A stretch of DNA of 64,000 nucleotides from an uncultured Reyranella sp. (lineage in GTDB: Bacteria > Pseudomonadota > Alphaproteobacteria > Reyranellales > Reyranellaceae), in assembly GCF_945957355.1 (NCBI RefSeq), contig NZ_CAMFKM010000001.1, positions 62,001 to 126,000 of the forward strand. The letters are read 5' to 3'. A model generated the notes under the pieces. That model had not been told where the DNA came from, did not search any database, and worked only from the letters and a program-made list of their open reading frames with translations. Positions within the stretch are counted from its first letter, which is position 1. The number at the start of each line of letters is the position of its first letter. The position numbers and the translations under genes are program-made. This document shows positions 1-9,127 of this stretch, piece by piece.

Positions 1-232
1 GACGGCAATCAGAGTCCACACACACGATGGTGAGAACCCGGCCGGACCCACGACAGGTAACGTCGTAGGCGCTGACCACCGACGACAACTCTGTCCGGTC
101 AATAGCCTCCGCGACACACCCCTGCTTAACGAGGATTGCCTGCAACTCGCGGTCGTCGGCGATTGCCGACGATCCGCCCGTGCCGCCAAAAGCGGCTATG
201 CAGGCGACTGCGCCTGCCATCACCTGTTTCAT
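1..232 (-). CDS. Small secreted protein, 3' end cut by the window
   Basis: The ATG at 232 opens a frame that runs off the left edge (77 codons seen). It starts with MKQVMAGAVACIAAF, a signal peptide that probably ends near the Ala-Asp-Asp of SSAIADD. Four Cys residues follow in the visible mature part (C39, C62, C72 and C76), so a disulphide-bonded periplasmic protein is likely. It lies 10 nt downstream of the CusF-like gene on the same strand, as the last visible member of the copper cluster. I do not recognise the family. Confidence 0.55.
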   Translation of the reverse strand, partial: MKQVMAGAVACIAAFGGTGGSSAIADDRELQAILVKQGCVAEAIDRTELSSVVSAYDVTCRGSGRVLTIVCVDSDCR

Positions 233-242
233 CGAGGCGTCG

Positions 243-530
243 TCAGTGCTTGCCGATCTTGGTGACGGTGATCGCACCGTTCACCCGGGCGGCCTCGAAC
301 TCGATGCGGTCGCCTTGTTTCACTTTGTCGAGCATCGAGGGATCGGCGACGCGGAACACCATGGTCATGGCGTCCATGTCGAGGTCTTTGATGGGGCCGT
401 GCTTCAGCGTGACCTTGCCTGCGGCCTTGTCCACCTTGACGACCTCGGCCTTGACCATGTTGCCGTCGGCCAGCGCCGAGACCGAGAGCAGGGTCGCAGT
501 CAATGCTGCAGCGAAGAATCTCTTGAACAT
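243..530 (-). CDS. CusF-like periplasmic copper-binding protein
   Basis: This 95-residue protein has a signal peptide (MFKRFFAAALTATLLSVSALA) followed by a small beta-barrel typical of CusF (copper-binding domain family). The ligand region reads H44, then M52, M55 and M57 in MDAMTMVF. The position matching the Trp of E. coli CusF is Met here. Family members hand Cu(I)/Ag(I) to RND or P-type efflux systems in the periplasm. AAGGAG sits 6 nt before the ATG. The gene follows the cupredoxin gene and belongs to the same minus-strand copper run. Confidence 0.85.
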   Translation of the reverse strand: MFKRFFAAALTATLLSVSALADGNMVKAEVVKVDKAAGKVTLKHGPIKDLDMDAMTMVFRVADPSMLDKVKQGDRIEFEAARVNGAITVTKIGKH

Positions 531-555
531 CTGATGCTCCTTCGATTGCGTTGGG

Positions 556-1047
556 TTACTCGACGACGATGGTGCCGAACATGCCCGCCTGGCGATGCCC
601 GGGAATCAGGCAGGAGAAGTCGAAGGTCCCTGCCTTCGTGAAGTGCCATAGGATTTCTCCCGTCGCCTTGGGTTTCAGCCGCTTGGCATTCGGATCGTCG
701 TGCTCCATGTCGGGGTTCTTCTCCATGTCCTTCATGTGCTTGAGGTTCTCCTCGACAGTGCCTACGACGAACTCATGATCGATGGCCCCGTTGTTGCGGA
801 GCTGGAAACGAACCTGCTCGCCCTTCTTGAACTTGAGCTTGTCCGGCATGAACAGCATCTTCCCGTCGTCCTCGCGGAACACAATCTGGATGATGCGCGC
901 AGGCTTCTTGGGATCGCCGGGCGCGCCATATGCCTTGTCGTCGGCATGCGAATGGCCTTCGCCCGGCTTGTGCCCCGGCGCGGCAGCGGCTGCGCCGGCA
1001 AGCAATGCGGCCGCGATTGACGTCACGATTAACATTCCAGCTTTCAC
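556..1047 (-). CDS. Exported cupredoxin (type 1 copper protein)
   Basis: I chose the GTG at 1047 because AAGGAGG stands 5 nt upstream and the product then begins with a clean signal peptide (VKAGMLIVTSIAAALLAGAAAA). The 163-residue protein has an early His-rich stretch (HKPGEGHSHADD) and a plastocyanin-like fold. Type 1 copper ligands are visible: His in IDHEF and the C-x4-H-x4-M loop of SCLIPGHRQAGM. Family members bind copper or carry electrons in the periplasm. It lies 19 nt downstream of the multicopper oxidase gene, so the two are probably co-transcribed and may act as donor and oxidase. Confidence 0.85.
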   Translation of the reverse strand: MKAGMLIVTSIAAALLAGAAAAAPGHKPGEGHSHADDKAYGAPGDPKKPARIIQIVFREDDGKMLFMPDKLKFKKGEQVRFQLRNNGAIDHEFVVGTVEENLKHMKDMEKNPDMEHDDPNAKRLKPKATGEILWHFTKAGTFDFSCLIPGHRQAGMFGTIVVE

Positions 1048-1066
1048 GATTGCCTCCTTGGTTGAA

Positions 1067-2458
1067 CTACTTGTGTGAGCCGTGCGACGACGGCTTGACC
1101 ACGCGCACAGGCGCGACACCCGGTTTCAGAGCTGGCGTGGGCGTGGCAGCGCGGGTGGCTTCGGGCTTCGGCCCTTTCCACTCCCAAGCCACAGTGCCAG
1201 GCGGATTCTGGTACCAACCGGGGTCCTTGTAGTCCCCCGAGGCCAATCCTTCGCGCACCTTCACCACGGAGAACATGCCGCCCATTTCGACCGCTCCGAA
1301 CTGTGCGAAGCCGGTCATCATCGGTAACGTGTTGTCGGGAAGTTGCATCTCCATCTCGCCCATGTCAGCCATACCGGCACTACCCATGGGCATGTAATCA
1401 GGCACGAGGCGCTTCATCTGCTTGGCGAACTGCTTCTTGTCGACACCGATGAAGGTACGGAGGTCGTGGCCCATCGCGTTCATGGTGTGATGAGACTTGT
1501 GGCAGTGAATGGCCCAATCTCCCGGATAGATTGCATCGAACTCGTAGGCGCGCATGGCTCCCACCGGGATATCGATCGTGACCTCGGGCCAGCGAGCCTC
1601 AGGCCTCACCCATCCGCCGTCGGTGCAGGTCACCTCGAAGTCGTATCCGTGCATGTGGATCGGATGATTGGTCATCGTGAGATTTCCGACCCGCACGCGA
1701 ACCTTGTCGCCCTTCGCCACGACGAGCGGGTCGATGCCGGGGAAAACGCGGCTGTTCCATGTCCACATGTTGAAAGCGGTCATCTCCGCGACTTTGGGAA
1801 CGTAGTTGCCGGGGTCGATATCGTACGATGAGAGAAGAAAGACGAAGTCCCGGTCGACGCGATGCAGCTTGGGATCGCGCGGATGCACGACGAAGAAGCC
1901 CATCATGCCCATGGCCATCTGGACCATTTCATCGGCATGAGGGTGGTACATGAAAGTGCCGCTCTTCTTGAGCTGGTACTCGTAAACGAAGGTTTGGCCC
2001 GGCTTGATATGCGGCTGATTGAGGCCGCCGACGCCGTCCATGCCGGAGGGCAAGAGCTGGCCGTGCCAATGGATCGTCGTGTGCTCAGGCAGCCGGTTCG
2101 TAACGAAGATGCGGACTTTGTCGCCTTCGACGGCCTCGATGGTCGGGCCCGGGCTCTGGCCGTTGTAGCCCCACAGCCGGGCAATCATGCCGGGCGCCAT
2201 CTCGCGCTCGACCGGCTCGGCGACCAGATGAAACTCCTTCCAGTCCCCGTTCTGCCGCCACGGCAGGGTCCAGCCGTTGAGCGTCACGACCGGCTGGTAG
2301 TCCGGTCCACTGGTCGGATAGAGCGGCGGCTGCATCGTGTTCGTCGTTGTCGTGGGTGCTTCGGGAATCGATTGCGCCTGGACGCGCCCACTGATCGCAG
2401 ATGCGCCAAGCAGGGCGAGGCCAGAAGCCCCGACGAGATCACGCCTGGAAATGCTCAT
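1067..2458 (-). CDS. Tat-exported multicopper oxidase
   Basis: The start at 2458 gives MSISRRDLVGASG, a twin-arginine signal, with AGGAAAG upstream; a longer start at 2482 would overlap the TolC-type gene. The four copper motifs are present in order: HWHG (130-133), HPHAD (172-176), HPIHMHG (265-271) and HCHKSHHTMNAM (318-329). The last combines the type 1 and type 3 ligands with an axial Met. A Met-rich stretch near residues 350-385 resembles the methionine-rich inserts of copper oxidases. It probably oxidises Cu(I) to less toxic Cu(II) in the periplasm. The HCH motif lies well before the C-terminus, leaving a tail of about 130 residues. Confidence 0.88.
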   Translation of the reverse strand: MSISRRDLVGASGLALLGASAISGRVQAQSIPEAPTTTTNTMQPPLYPTSGPDYQPVVTLNGWTLPWRQNGDWKEFHLVAEPVEREMAPGMIARLWGYNGQSPGPTIEAVEGDKVRIFVTNRLPEHTTIHWHGQLLPSGMDGVGGLNQPHIKPGQTFVYEYQLKKSGTFMYHPHADEMVQMAMGMMGFFVVHPRDPKLHRVDRDFVFLLSSYDIDPGNYVPKVAEMTAFNMWTWNSRVFPGIDPLVVAKGDKVRVRVGNLTMTNHPIHMHGYDFEVTCTDGGWVRPEARWPEVTIDIPVGAMRAYEFDAIYPGDWAIHCHKSHHTMNAMGHDLRTFIGVDKKQFAKQMKRLVPDYMPMGSAGMADMGEMEMQLPDNTLPMMTGFAQFGAVEMGGMFSVVKVREGLASGDYKDPGWYQNPPGTVAWEWKGPKPEATRAATPTPALKPGVAPVRVVKPSSHGSHK

Positions 2459-2471
2459 GGGTTTTTCTTTC

Positions 2472-3908
2472 CTAGAGGCCAAGGGGGATGGTTTCTGGTG
2501 CCGGCGTCGTGTTGATGACGCCGGATGGCGGGACCGTGCCGCCCACGATCAAGGCGGCTTGCATGTCGGCGACGGCCAGGTGGTAATCGCGCAAGGCGTC
2601 GAGCGACGCGATATTGGCGTTGATCCGCTCGCGTTCCTCGATCAAGACCTCGAATACGTCGATGAGCATGCCGTTGTAGCGCAGCAGCACCTCGTTCGAG
2701 ATCTGCCGGCGGAGCGGCAGGAGTCGCGACTGGTAGAACCGCGCGATGTCGTAGGTCGCGCGATAGGTCGTGTAGGCCACGCGCGCCTCCGAGCGGGCAT
2801 TCACGGACCGTTCCACAAGTCTGTTGACGGCACGCATGTAGATCTCTCGGGCGGTGACGACACGAGCTTCACCGGTATCGAATATCGGGATCACGATGCC
2901 GAGCTCGAGCCCATACCGGTTCTTCGACGACTGCTCGCCGGCGTCGTTGGTCTCGACTTCGTTACGGTAGCCGAGGCCAAGCTCAAGAAACGATAGGTAT
3001 CGCGTGGCGTTCACGAAGCTAGCCGACTTTGCGAGCGTCACGATCTCGTAGCGTAGGATGATCAGGTCGACGCGTCGTTTCATCGCCTCGACTTCCACGT
3101 CGGCCAGGGCATCGGCCGCCGCTGGCAGCGCCGGCAGGCGGGCTGGAAGCTTGTAGGAGAGATCGCTTCCCCAGACGCCCAACATCCGGTTCAGCGCCTC
3201 GCGCGTGCTGGCCACGCTCAAACGGGCTTGGGCGACCTGAGCGCTGAGGTCGGCGTAGAAGGCGCTGACACGCGCCTGGTCGAGCTTGTTGGCGGCGCCC
3301 GTCTCACCGAGCTGCGTCATCATCTTCGCCGATGCGTCAGCGGTCTGGCGCGCCTGCTCCAGCAAAGCGAGGCGCTGCTGGGCGGCAATTGCCTTGATAT
3401 AGACCCGGCGCACATCGACAGTCAGGCTGAGCGTCGTCGCAACGGCGCGGTAGCGTGCTTCCTCGAACTCACGCTTGGCAATCTCCGTCTTCCTTGGCAG
3501 GGTCGCGAAGGCCAGCAGGTTGCCGATGAGCTGGAAGCCAAACTCCACGAAGCTACCAGTACCAAAGGTGCGCCCCACCGTTAGCGCGGGGTTTGGCGGA
3601 AGGCTCGCCTGTACGTACTCCGCTTCGGAGATACCTAGGTCGTTGTAGGCGGCCTGAAGCCCACGATTGTTCAGCAGTGCGACCTGAACCGCCGAGTCTT
3701 CTGTGAGCGGTTCGGCCAGTAGGGTCTGCACGCGCTCCCGCGCGCGTCGGATGTCTTCGGGCGACGAAAGTTTGACGGCGTCCCGGCCGATCTCCTTACG
3801 GATGCCATCTGTGACCGGCGCCATGCCGCCGTCATCCGTAAACTTCGCGCAGCCCGTTGCCAGCAAGCTCACGATCGCAATGGCGGCGGTTTTGGTGATG
3901 GTGTTCAT
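2472..3908 (-). CDS. TolC-family outer-membrane efflux lipoprotein
   Basis: The 478-residue product starts with a lipoprotein signal (lipobox LLATGC, Cys20) and continues with two long helical repeats rich in Ala, Leu, Arg and Glu, as in outer-membrane factor proteins of the TolC/CusC type. Length fits the family. It would form the outer-membrane duct for copper export or a related periplasmic role. No RND pump or membrane-fusion gene is in the window; they may lie to the left, or this protein may work with another system. It overlaps the upstream small lipoprotein gene by 4 nt (ATGA) and sits 13 nt before the multicopper oxidase start. Confidence 0.82.
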   Translation of the reverse strand: MNTITKTAAIAIVSLLATGCAKFTDDGGMAPVTDGIRKEIGRDAVKLSSPEDIRRARERVQTLLAEPLTEDSAVQVALLNNRGLQAAYNDLGISEAEYVQASLPPNPALTVGRTFGTGSFVEFGFQLIGNLLAFATLPRKTEIAKREFEEARYRAVATTLSLTVDVRRVYIKAIAAQQRLALLEQARQTADASAKMMTQLGETGAANKLDQARVSAFYADLSAQVAQARLSVASTREALNRMLGVWGSDLSYKLPARLPALPAAADALADVEVEAMKRRVDLIILRYEIVTLAKSASFVNATRYLSFLELGLGYRNEVETNDAGEQSSKNRYGLELGIVIPIFDTGEARVVTAREIYMRAVNRLVERSVNARSEARVAYTTYRATYDIARFYQSRLLPLRRQISNEVLLRYNGMLIDVFEVLIEERERINANIASLDALRDYHLAVADMQAALIVGGTVPPSGVINTTPAPETIPLGL

Positions 3909-4129
3909 TGTGACCGTCCCGCGCGAGGCGCGACCCGATCATTGAGTTCTCGCCACGGCTTCAGCCCCACCGGCACATGGGATGCGGTGCCGGACATGAC
4001 TGGTTGATAAGGCGCAACCACGGTCGGCGCCTCGGGGCTCGACGCATCGGTCGGCGACAACTCGGGAAGAGGCTGCGCGGCGCAGGCGGCCACTCCAAGC
4101 GCGAACATGGATGGAACCAGGATTTTCAT
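3905..4129 (-). CDS. Small putative lipoprotein of the copper operon
   Basis: This 74-residue protein begins MKILVPSMFALGVAAC, a signal with a lipobox-like end (Cys16), then a Pro/Ser-rich linker and a short basic tail (APRAGRSQ). Its stop overlaps the start of the TolC-type gene by 4 nt, which suggests translational coupling. I do not recognise a family. Similar short proteins are often found beside TolC and multicopper oxidase genes in metal islands, but that association is from general knowledge and not from a domain here. Confidence 0.55.
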   Translation of the reverse strand: MKILVPSMFALGVAACAAQPLPELSPTDASSPEAPTVVAPYQPVMSGTASHVPVGLKPWRELNDRVAPRAGRSQ

Positions 4130-4285
4130 GGCAAATACCCAGATGGAATGACGTGAACGCGACGGGCCTGAGCGACACGGTCAATCGACAGCGGCAGCTC
4201 GTGGGCGTTCGCGCACGTCAGGTGTCTGGGACTACGAGCCTATCAGGGGCTCAGGACCGGACACGCGCCTTTAGCGCGAACGCGG

Positions 4286-4708
4286 TCAGACGAGTCTGGG
4301 AGGACGTTCCGAACGATCGCCGAAACGGCCTTCGAGCATGTCGCTCAGGCCGGGTACAGGCGAAGAAGCCGCCCAATCGCACGACCAAAGGTCGAGGGTC
4401 GAGACGGGAATCGACGCATGACAGGCAATGTTGCAGCAGTTTCCAGAATGCTTTGCGGGAGCCCCGGTCGGGCAGGAGCCTTTATCATGCCCTGCGACGG
4501 CCTCGGCCCCTTCCTCGAAGCCAGTTGCACTGGTAACCGGTCCTTCGCGGCGGACATCGCTCGTCGGCGCCACCGCTTCGGCTGCTGATCGAGCGTCCGA
4601 GCCCGCATGACCACCATGAGCCGAAGCAACACCAGCGGTAAGCACCCACGCCGCAAGCGCAAGCAGGAATGCCTGTGCGAACTTCCTCAAGGACGGAGCG
4701 GCGATCAT
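4286..4708 (-). CDS. Secreted Cys/His-rich protein, CopL-like
   Basis: The start is uncertain: a TTG at 4744 and ATGs at 4720 and 4708 are in frame. The ATG at 4708 gives a compact signal peptide ending at VASA before HGGH. The mature part has HGGHAGSD and a cluster HSGNCCNIACHAS, with three Cys and two His in 13 residues, probably a metal site. Metal-binding proteins of this make-up, sometimes called CopL-like, are found in copper islands. It lies between csoR and the efflux genes on the same strand. The role is inferred from context. Confidence 0.55.
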   Translation of the reverse strand: MIAAPSLRKFAQAFLLALAAWVLTAGVASAHGGHAGSDARSAAEAVAPTSDVRREGPVTSATGFEEGAEAVAGHDKGSCPTGAPAKHSGNCCNIACHASIPVSTLDLWSCDWAASSPVPGLSDMLEGRFGDRSERPPRLV

Positions 4709-4761
4709 GGACACATACATGAGCAGGAGCTGGCGGGTTGTCAATCGGCGGAGTCGGACGA

Positions 4762-5037
4762 TCAGCTGCGTCGGCTGTCGAGGACTTCAAGAATCTCTTC
4801 GATCTTGGCCCTTCGGTCCTTCTCCGAACCGGCGTGGAATGCATGAGCGACGCAGTGCTCAAGGTGATCCCCGAGCGTTTCCTGCTCAACTTTGTTCAAG
4901 GCGGCGCGCACGGCGCGGACCTGGGTCAATACATCGATGCAATAGCGCTCTTCCTCGATCATGCGAGCGATCCCGCGGACTTGGCCCTCAATACGGCCAA
5001 GGCGGGCCAGTTGCGACTTCTTCAATTTGTCATTCAT
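4762..5037 (-). CDS. csoR: CsoR-family copper-sensing repressor
   Basis: The ATG at 5037 gives the normal 91-residue all-helical repressor. The open frame upstream to 5358 is antisense to copA and was not used. The Cu(I) site is visible as Cys in ERYCIDVL and the His-Cys pair in [10 protein letters not shown], the Cys-His-Cys pattern of copper-type CsoR rather than of nickel RcnR. The protein should release DNA when it binds Cu(I). It is divergent from copA with only 39 nt between them, and that gap holds a dyad suited to this family. It probably controls both copper transcripts. Confidence 0.88.
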   Translation of the reverse strand: MNDKLKKSQLARLGRIEGQVRGIARMIEEERYCIDVLTQVRAVRAALNKVEQETLGDHLEHCVAHAFHAGSEKDRRAKIEEILEVLDSRRS

Positions 5038-5040
5038 GAC

Positions 5041-5067
5041 TTGCACTATACCCCCGTACGGTATATG
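5041..5067 (+). promoter_or_regulatory. Candidate CsoR operator and copA promoter
   Basis: The csoR-copA gap contains an ATACC-N7-GGTAT dyad with a C-tract centre (5048-5064), the kind of site CsoR proteins bind. TTGCAC (5041-5046) and TATATG (5062-5067) could be the -35 and -10 of a plus-strand promoter, with a short 15-nt spacer. The dyad would then lie over the spacer and -10 region. Promoter calls are inference. Confidence 0.5.
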
Positions 5068-5076
5068 TGGCAAGTC

Positions 5077-7428
5077 ATGAAACACGATTGCTGCAACGGC
5101 GGGAGCGCCGCTCACCAACACCATAGAGCCAGCCAAGATATTGCGAAGGACCCCGTCTGCGGCATGAAGGTGAAGATTGCGACGGCCAGGCATACGGCCT
5201 TGCACGAGGGGCAAACCTACTATTTCTGCAATCCCAAGTGCCTGCAGAAGTTCACCACCGAACCGCAACGCTACTTGAGGCCCGAGGAGGCGGCGCCTGC
5301 CTCTTCCATCGCGCCCGGCACGATCTTCACATGCCCCATGCATCCCGAAATCCGTCAAATCGGCCCCGGGAGCTGCCCTATCTGCGGCATGGCGCTGGAA
5401 CCCGCGGAGGTCTCTTTAGAGGACGGGCCCAACCACGAGCTGATTGACATGTCGAGACGCATGTGGATCGGGCTGGTGCTCAGTCTGCCTGTTGTCGCAC
5501 TCGAGATGGGAGGACATCTCACCTCGCTGCACATGCTGCTCGGTCAGAAATGGTCTAACTGGATTCAGCTCGTGCTGGCTACGCCGGTCGTGCTGTGGGG
5601 CGGCTGGCCCTTCTTCGTCCGGGGCTGGCAGTCCATCATCACTCGTAACCTCAACATGTTCACCCTTATCGCCATCGGCACCGGTGTGGCCTGGATCTAT
5701 AGCGTTTTGGCGGCCCTCACTCCGCAGCTCTTTCCTGGGGCGTTCCGTGGTTCGGACGGATCAGTGGCTGTGTACTTCGAGGCCGCGGCCGTCATAACGG
5801 TCCTGGTCCTGATGGGGCAGGTTCTCGAACTGAGGGCGCGTGCGCAAACTTCCGGTGCCATAAAAGCCCTGCTCGATCTTGCGCCCAAGACGGCGCAACG
5901 CCTCAAGGAAGACGGGACAGATGAGACCGTGTCGCTCGACTCGATCGTCGTCGGGAATCGCCTTCGCGTCCGTCCAGGCGAGAAGATTCCGGTCGATGGT
6001 GAAGTCTTGACCGGAAGGTCGGCGGTCGACGAGTCGATGGTCACCGGCGAGTCAATGCCCGTTACCAAGGAAGCCGGCGCGGGCCTGATCGCCGGCACGC
6101 TCAATTCGACGGGCTCGCTTGTCATGAGGGCCGACAAGGTCGGTCGCGACACGATGCTGGCCCGCATTGTCCAGATGGTGGCTGAAGCGCAGCGAAGCCG
6201 TGCACCGATTCAGAGGCTAGCCGACCAGGTTTCCGGCTATTTCGTACCCATAGTCATCGCCGTTTCGATCGCGGCCTTCGCCGCATGGTCGATATTCGGA
6301 CCAGAACCCCAGTTCTCCTTCGGACTGGTGGCCGCCGTAGCCGTGTTGATCATCGCCTGTCCTTGTGCCCTCGGCCTCGCCACTCCAATGTCGATCATGG
6401 TGGGCGTCGGTCGCGGGGCGCAGGCCGGTGTCCTCATTAAGAATGCCGAGGCGCTCGAGCGGATGGAGCGCGTCGACACGCTGGTCGTGGACAAGACGGG
6501 AACGCTGACCGAGGGCAAGCCGAAGGTCGTGGCGATCGTCCCGACCAAGGACTTCGCAGAGGCGACCGTGTTGGGCTTGGCAGCGAGCGTCGAGAAAGCG
6601 AGTGAACATCCCCTCGCCATGGCAATCGTAAACGAAGCCGCCGACCGCAAGATTGCCCTTTCCGGCGTGAGCGAGTTCGACTCGCCCACCGGAAAGGGAG
6701 TCACCGGTACGGTTGACGGTCGCAAACTTGTGCTAGGCAATGCCAAATTCCTGAAGGAACTCGGAGTCGATCCTGGCGGCCTGCAGGCCGACGCCGAGCG
6801 CTTACGACTCGAGGGGGCGACGGCAATCTTCCTGGCCGTCGACGGGGCCCCGGCCGCGGTCTTCGCCATTGCTGATCCGGTCAAAGCCACGACACCCGAG
6901 GCAATTCGTGCCTTGGCTGCGGAAAAGATACGGGTCGTCATGCTGACCGGAGACAATCGCACCACGGCTGACGCCGTCGCGCGAAGGCTCGGCATTGCCG
7001 AGGTCGAGGCGGACGTGCTTCCCGAGCAAAAGAGCGCCGTCATCGAGAAGTTGCGAACGGAAGGCCGCGTCGTGGCCATGGCCGGAGACGGTGTCAACGA
7101 CGCGCCTGCGCTGGCGGCTGCCGATGTCGGTATTGCCATGGGGACCGGCACTGACGTCGCGATCGAGAGCGCGGGCGTCACGCTGCTCAAAGGGGACCTG
7201 ATGGGGATCGTGCGGGCTCGACGACTGTCCGAAGCGACGATGCGCAACATTCGCCAGAACCTCTTCTTCGCGTTCGTGTACAACGCCGCGGGCGTCCCGC
7301 TCGCCGCAGGCGTGCTCTACCCCACCTTCGGCATCCTCCTGTCGCCCATCATCGCTGCGGCAGCAATGGCACTGTCTTCGTTCAGCGTGATTGCCAATGC
7401 CCTGCGTCTGAGGGCCTTCCGGCTCTGA
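5077..7428 (+). CDS. copA: Cu(I)-exporting P1B-type ATPase with YHS domain
   Basis: The ATG at 5077 gives 783 residues. An N-terminal YHS-type metal domain (DPVCGM from residue 25) is followed by a heavy-metal-binding domain (CPMHPE and CPICGM). The ATPase core has CPCALG in TM6 (Cys428), the phosphorylation site DKTGT (Asp472), SEHPLA and GDGVNDAP (about 670). The last helices carry YN and MALSSFS, the P1B-1 signature for Cu(I). It should pump copper from cytoplasm to periplasm, where the multicopper oxidase, cupredoxin and CusF-like protein act. The gene is divergent from csoR. Confidence 0.92.
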   Translation: MKHDCCNGGSAAHQHHRASQDIAKDPVCGMKVKIATARHTALHEGQTYYFCNPKCLQKFTTEPQRYLRPEEAAPASSIAPGTIFTCPMHPEIRQIGPGSCPICGMALEPAEVSLEDGPNHELIDMSRRMWIGLVLSLPVVALEMGGHLTSLHMLLGQKWSNWIQLVLATPVVLWGGWPFFVRGWQSIITRNLNMFTLIAIGTGVAWIYSVLAALTPQLFPGAFRGSDGSVAVYFEAAAVITVLVLMGQVLELRARAQTSGAIKALLDLAPKTAQRLKEDGTDETVSLDSIVVGNRLRVRPGEKIPVDGEVLTGRSAVDESMVTGESMPVTKEAGAGLIAGTLNSTGSLVMRADKVGRDTMLARIVQMVAEAQRSRAPIQRLADQVSGYFVPIVIAVSIAAFAAWSIFGPEPQFSFGLVAAVAVLIIACPCALGLATPMSIMVGVGRGAQAGVLIKNAEALERMERVDTLVVDKTGTLTEGKPKVVAIVPTKDFAEATVLGLAASVEKASEHPLAMAIVNEAADRKIALSGVSEFDSPTGKGVTGTVDGRKLVLGNAKFLKELGVDPGGLQADAERLRLEGATAIFLAVDGAPAAVFAIADPVKATTPEAIRALAAEKIRVVMLTGDNRTTADAVARRLGIAEVEADVLPEQKSAVIEKLRTEGRVVAMAGDGVNDAPALAAADVGIAMGTGTDVAIESAGVTLLKGDLMGIVRARRLSEATMRNIRQNLFFAFVYNAAGVPLAAGVLYPTFGILLSPIIAAAAMALSSFSVIANALRLRAFRL

Positions 7429-7438
7429 CGGACAGGAC

Positions 7439-8713
7439 ATGCAGGCCACGAACGAAGCCGGTCTTTCGACGAACGAGCGTCGATGGCGCCGGGAGCTGCG
7501 GTCGGCCTGGCTGCGGCTTCTGGTGTTCGCGGTGCTGGTGCTCAATCTCCTAGCAAGCCAGCATGGCGAAAGCGTTCTTGTGCATGGTCAGGTGATCGGC
7601 GGCTACGGCTTGGCCACGATGGTGGCCTTGCTCCTTGCCCTGAAGCGGACTGGTCCGGTCTGGGCGACGATCGCGTTCGTCGTCATCGACGCCTTGCTTG
7701 TGGTGGCACTGTTTCACGCACACCTCTTCGCACCGGGTGAGGCATTCGATCACAGCCTGACGGCTCCGTCACTGGCCGTCGGCTTCCTCCTGTTGACGCA
7801 TGCGGCCTTGCGCCTGAGACCGGGGCTAGTTGTCCTGTTCTCGGCCGTCGTGCTCACCGGATGGCTGATGTTGCTCGCCATCACGCTCGCCGTACATGCT
7901 CGTCTACATCCCAAGGCGGAAAGTGAGTGGCCGATATTGGGCGCCGAAGGGGCGCTCGCCGCCGCGTTCGCATTCGCAGCCTTCGTCTGCTACCTGCTGA
8001 TAAAGGAGCACAATGTGGTACTCGCCGAAGCGGTGGGAAGCGAACGGCGGCGCCAGATGCTGGCGCGCTTCTTCTCGCCGGGTGTCGTCGCAGAACTCCA
8101 GGATGACCGCACGAATCTCACTCTCGCCCGTCGGCACGCGCTCGTGATGTTCGTAGATCTTCGCTCGTTCACTCTCCTCAGCGAAGCTTCAGAACCTGAA
8201 GCCATCGCCGAAGTGCTCTCGGAGTATCGTCAATTGGTGACGGAAGCCGTCTTCGAGCACGGCGGTACCGTCGACAAGTTCATCGGAGATGGCGTCATGG
8301 CGGTATTTGGCCACCCGCGAACCGGTGAGGACGATGCGGCACGGGCGATCGCGTGTGGTCTGAGGCTCACCACGCTGCTCGCGCAGTGGAGTCACGAGCG
8401 GGTCAGACACGGCAAGACTGCGGTTGAGGCCGGAATTGGATTGCATGCCGGGCCCGTGGTCGGCGGCGTACTGGAAAGCGGTCGACACGCCGAGTTCACG
8501 GTATTTGGGGATGCGGTAAATGTCGCGGAGCGTCTGGAGCGGCTCTGCCGGTCACTCAACGCAGTGCTGGTCATCTCGGAAGACGTTTTGGATGACGCTC
8601 CACATTATCGCTCAAGCGTTGATTGGATCTGGAAAGAGGCGGCCGAGATCAATGGCAGACGCGGAAAGCTGAGACTTGCCTACCTTTCGAGACTGCATGC
8701 GCCCAGTCAGTAG
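7439..8713 (+). CDS. Membrane-bound class III adenylate/guanylate cyclase
   Basis: The 424-residue protein starts 10 nt after copA. About six hydrophobic helices (residues 25-190) lead into a class III cyclase domain (about 215-420). Both metal-binding aspartates are seen: FVDLRSFT and DKFIGDGVMAVFG. The late FGDAVNVAERLE segment matches the substrate and transition-state region. It should make cAMP (possibly cGMP) from the inner membrane. A cyclase in a copper-ATPase transcript is unusual and suggests copper-linked signalling, or a sensor domain in the membrane part. No HAMP or CHASE domain was recognised. Confidence 0.82.
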   Translation: MQATNEAGLSTNERRWRRELRSAWLRLLVFAVLVLNLLASQHGESVLVHGQVIGGYGLATMVALLLALKRTGPVWATIAFVVIDALLVVALFHAHLFAPGEAFDHSLTAPSLAVGFLLLTHAALRLRPGLVVLFSAVVLTGWLMLLAITLAVHARLHPKAESEWPILGAEGALAAAFAFAAFVCYLLIKEHNVVLAEAVGSERRRQMLARFFSPGVVAELQDDRTNLTLARRHALVMFVDLRSFTLLSEASEPEAIAEVLSEYRQLVTEAVFEHGGTVDKFIGDGVMAVFGHPRTGEDDAARAIACGLRLTTLLAQWSHERVRHGKTAVEAGIGLHAGPVVGGVLESGRHAEFTVFGDAVNVAERLERLCRSLNAVLVISEDVLDDAPHYRSSVDWIWKEAAEINGRRGKLRLAYLSRLHAPSQ

Positions 8714-8880
8714 GTAGTCTCTGCTGGCCCACGCCAATTCAATTCAGCTCTTGTGAACAAAATAAAAGTCCCGGCGGGAGCAACCCAGCAAGAGGAGGCT
8801 CTTTCAATTGCTGGCGGTCCTCCGATGTGTACAGCGGTGCGATCGCGCAGGATCGGAGTACCTGCACAAGCACGACGAAC

Positions 8881-9127
8881 ATGGCGCCAATGCCTGCGCC
8901 CGTGATTGAGGCGTATAAAAGGGTGCGTATGGACGTCATGAAAGGCATCGATGTGCCGTTGAGTGGTCAGGCGGATGTCGATTTCGGCCTAAAAATATGA
9001 TCCCCCACCATCAGGCTGCGGTCGCCATGGCGAAGACCGAACTACAGCTCGGTGCGGATCCCGATCTCAAGAAGATGGCGGCGAAAACGATTGCAGACCG
9101 GGAGAAGGAGATCAAACATGGCAAGTA
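8881..9127 (+). pseudogene. Frameshifted DUF305 gene
   Basis: Two frames together spell one DUF305 domain. The first frame ends ...MKGIDVPLSGQADVDF then runs into TGA at 8998-9000. The second frame (from 8997) reads MIPHHQAAVAMAKTE and ends with KEIKHGK at a TAG (9125-9127). In intact family members VDF is followed almost directly by the MIPHHQ metal-site motif, so a frameshift near 8986-8996 separates them. The 5' end is unclear. The tail overlaps the start of the next DUF305 gene by 10 nt. Confidence 0.7.

Noticed and set aside
5038..5358. Upstream extension of csoR
   Set aside because: It is antisense to copA; normal CsoR length begins at 5037.
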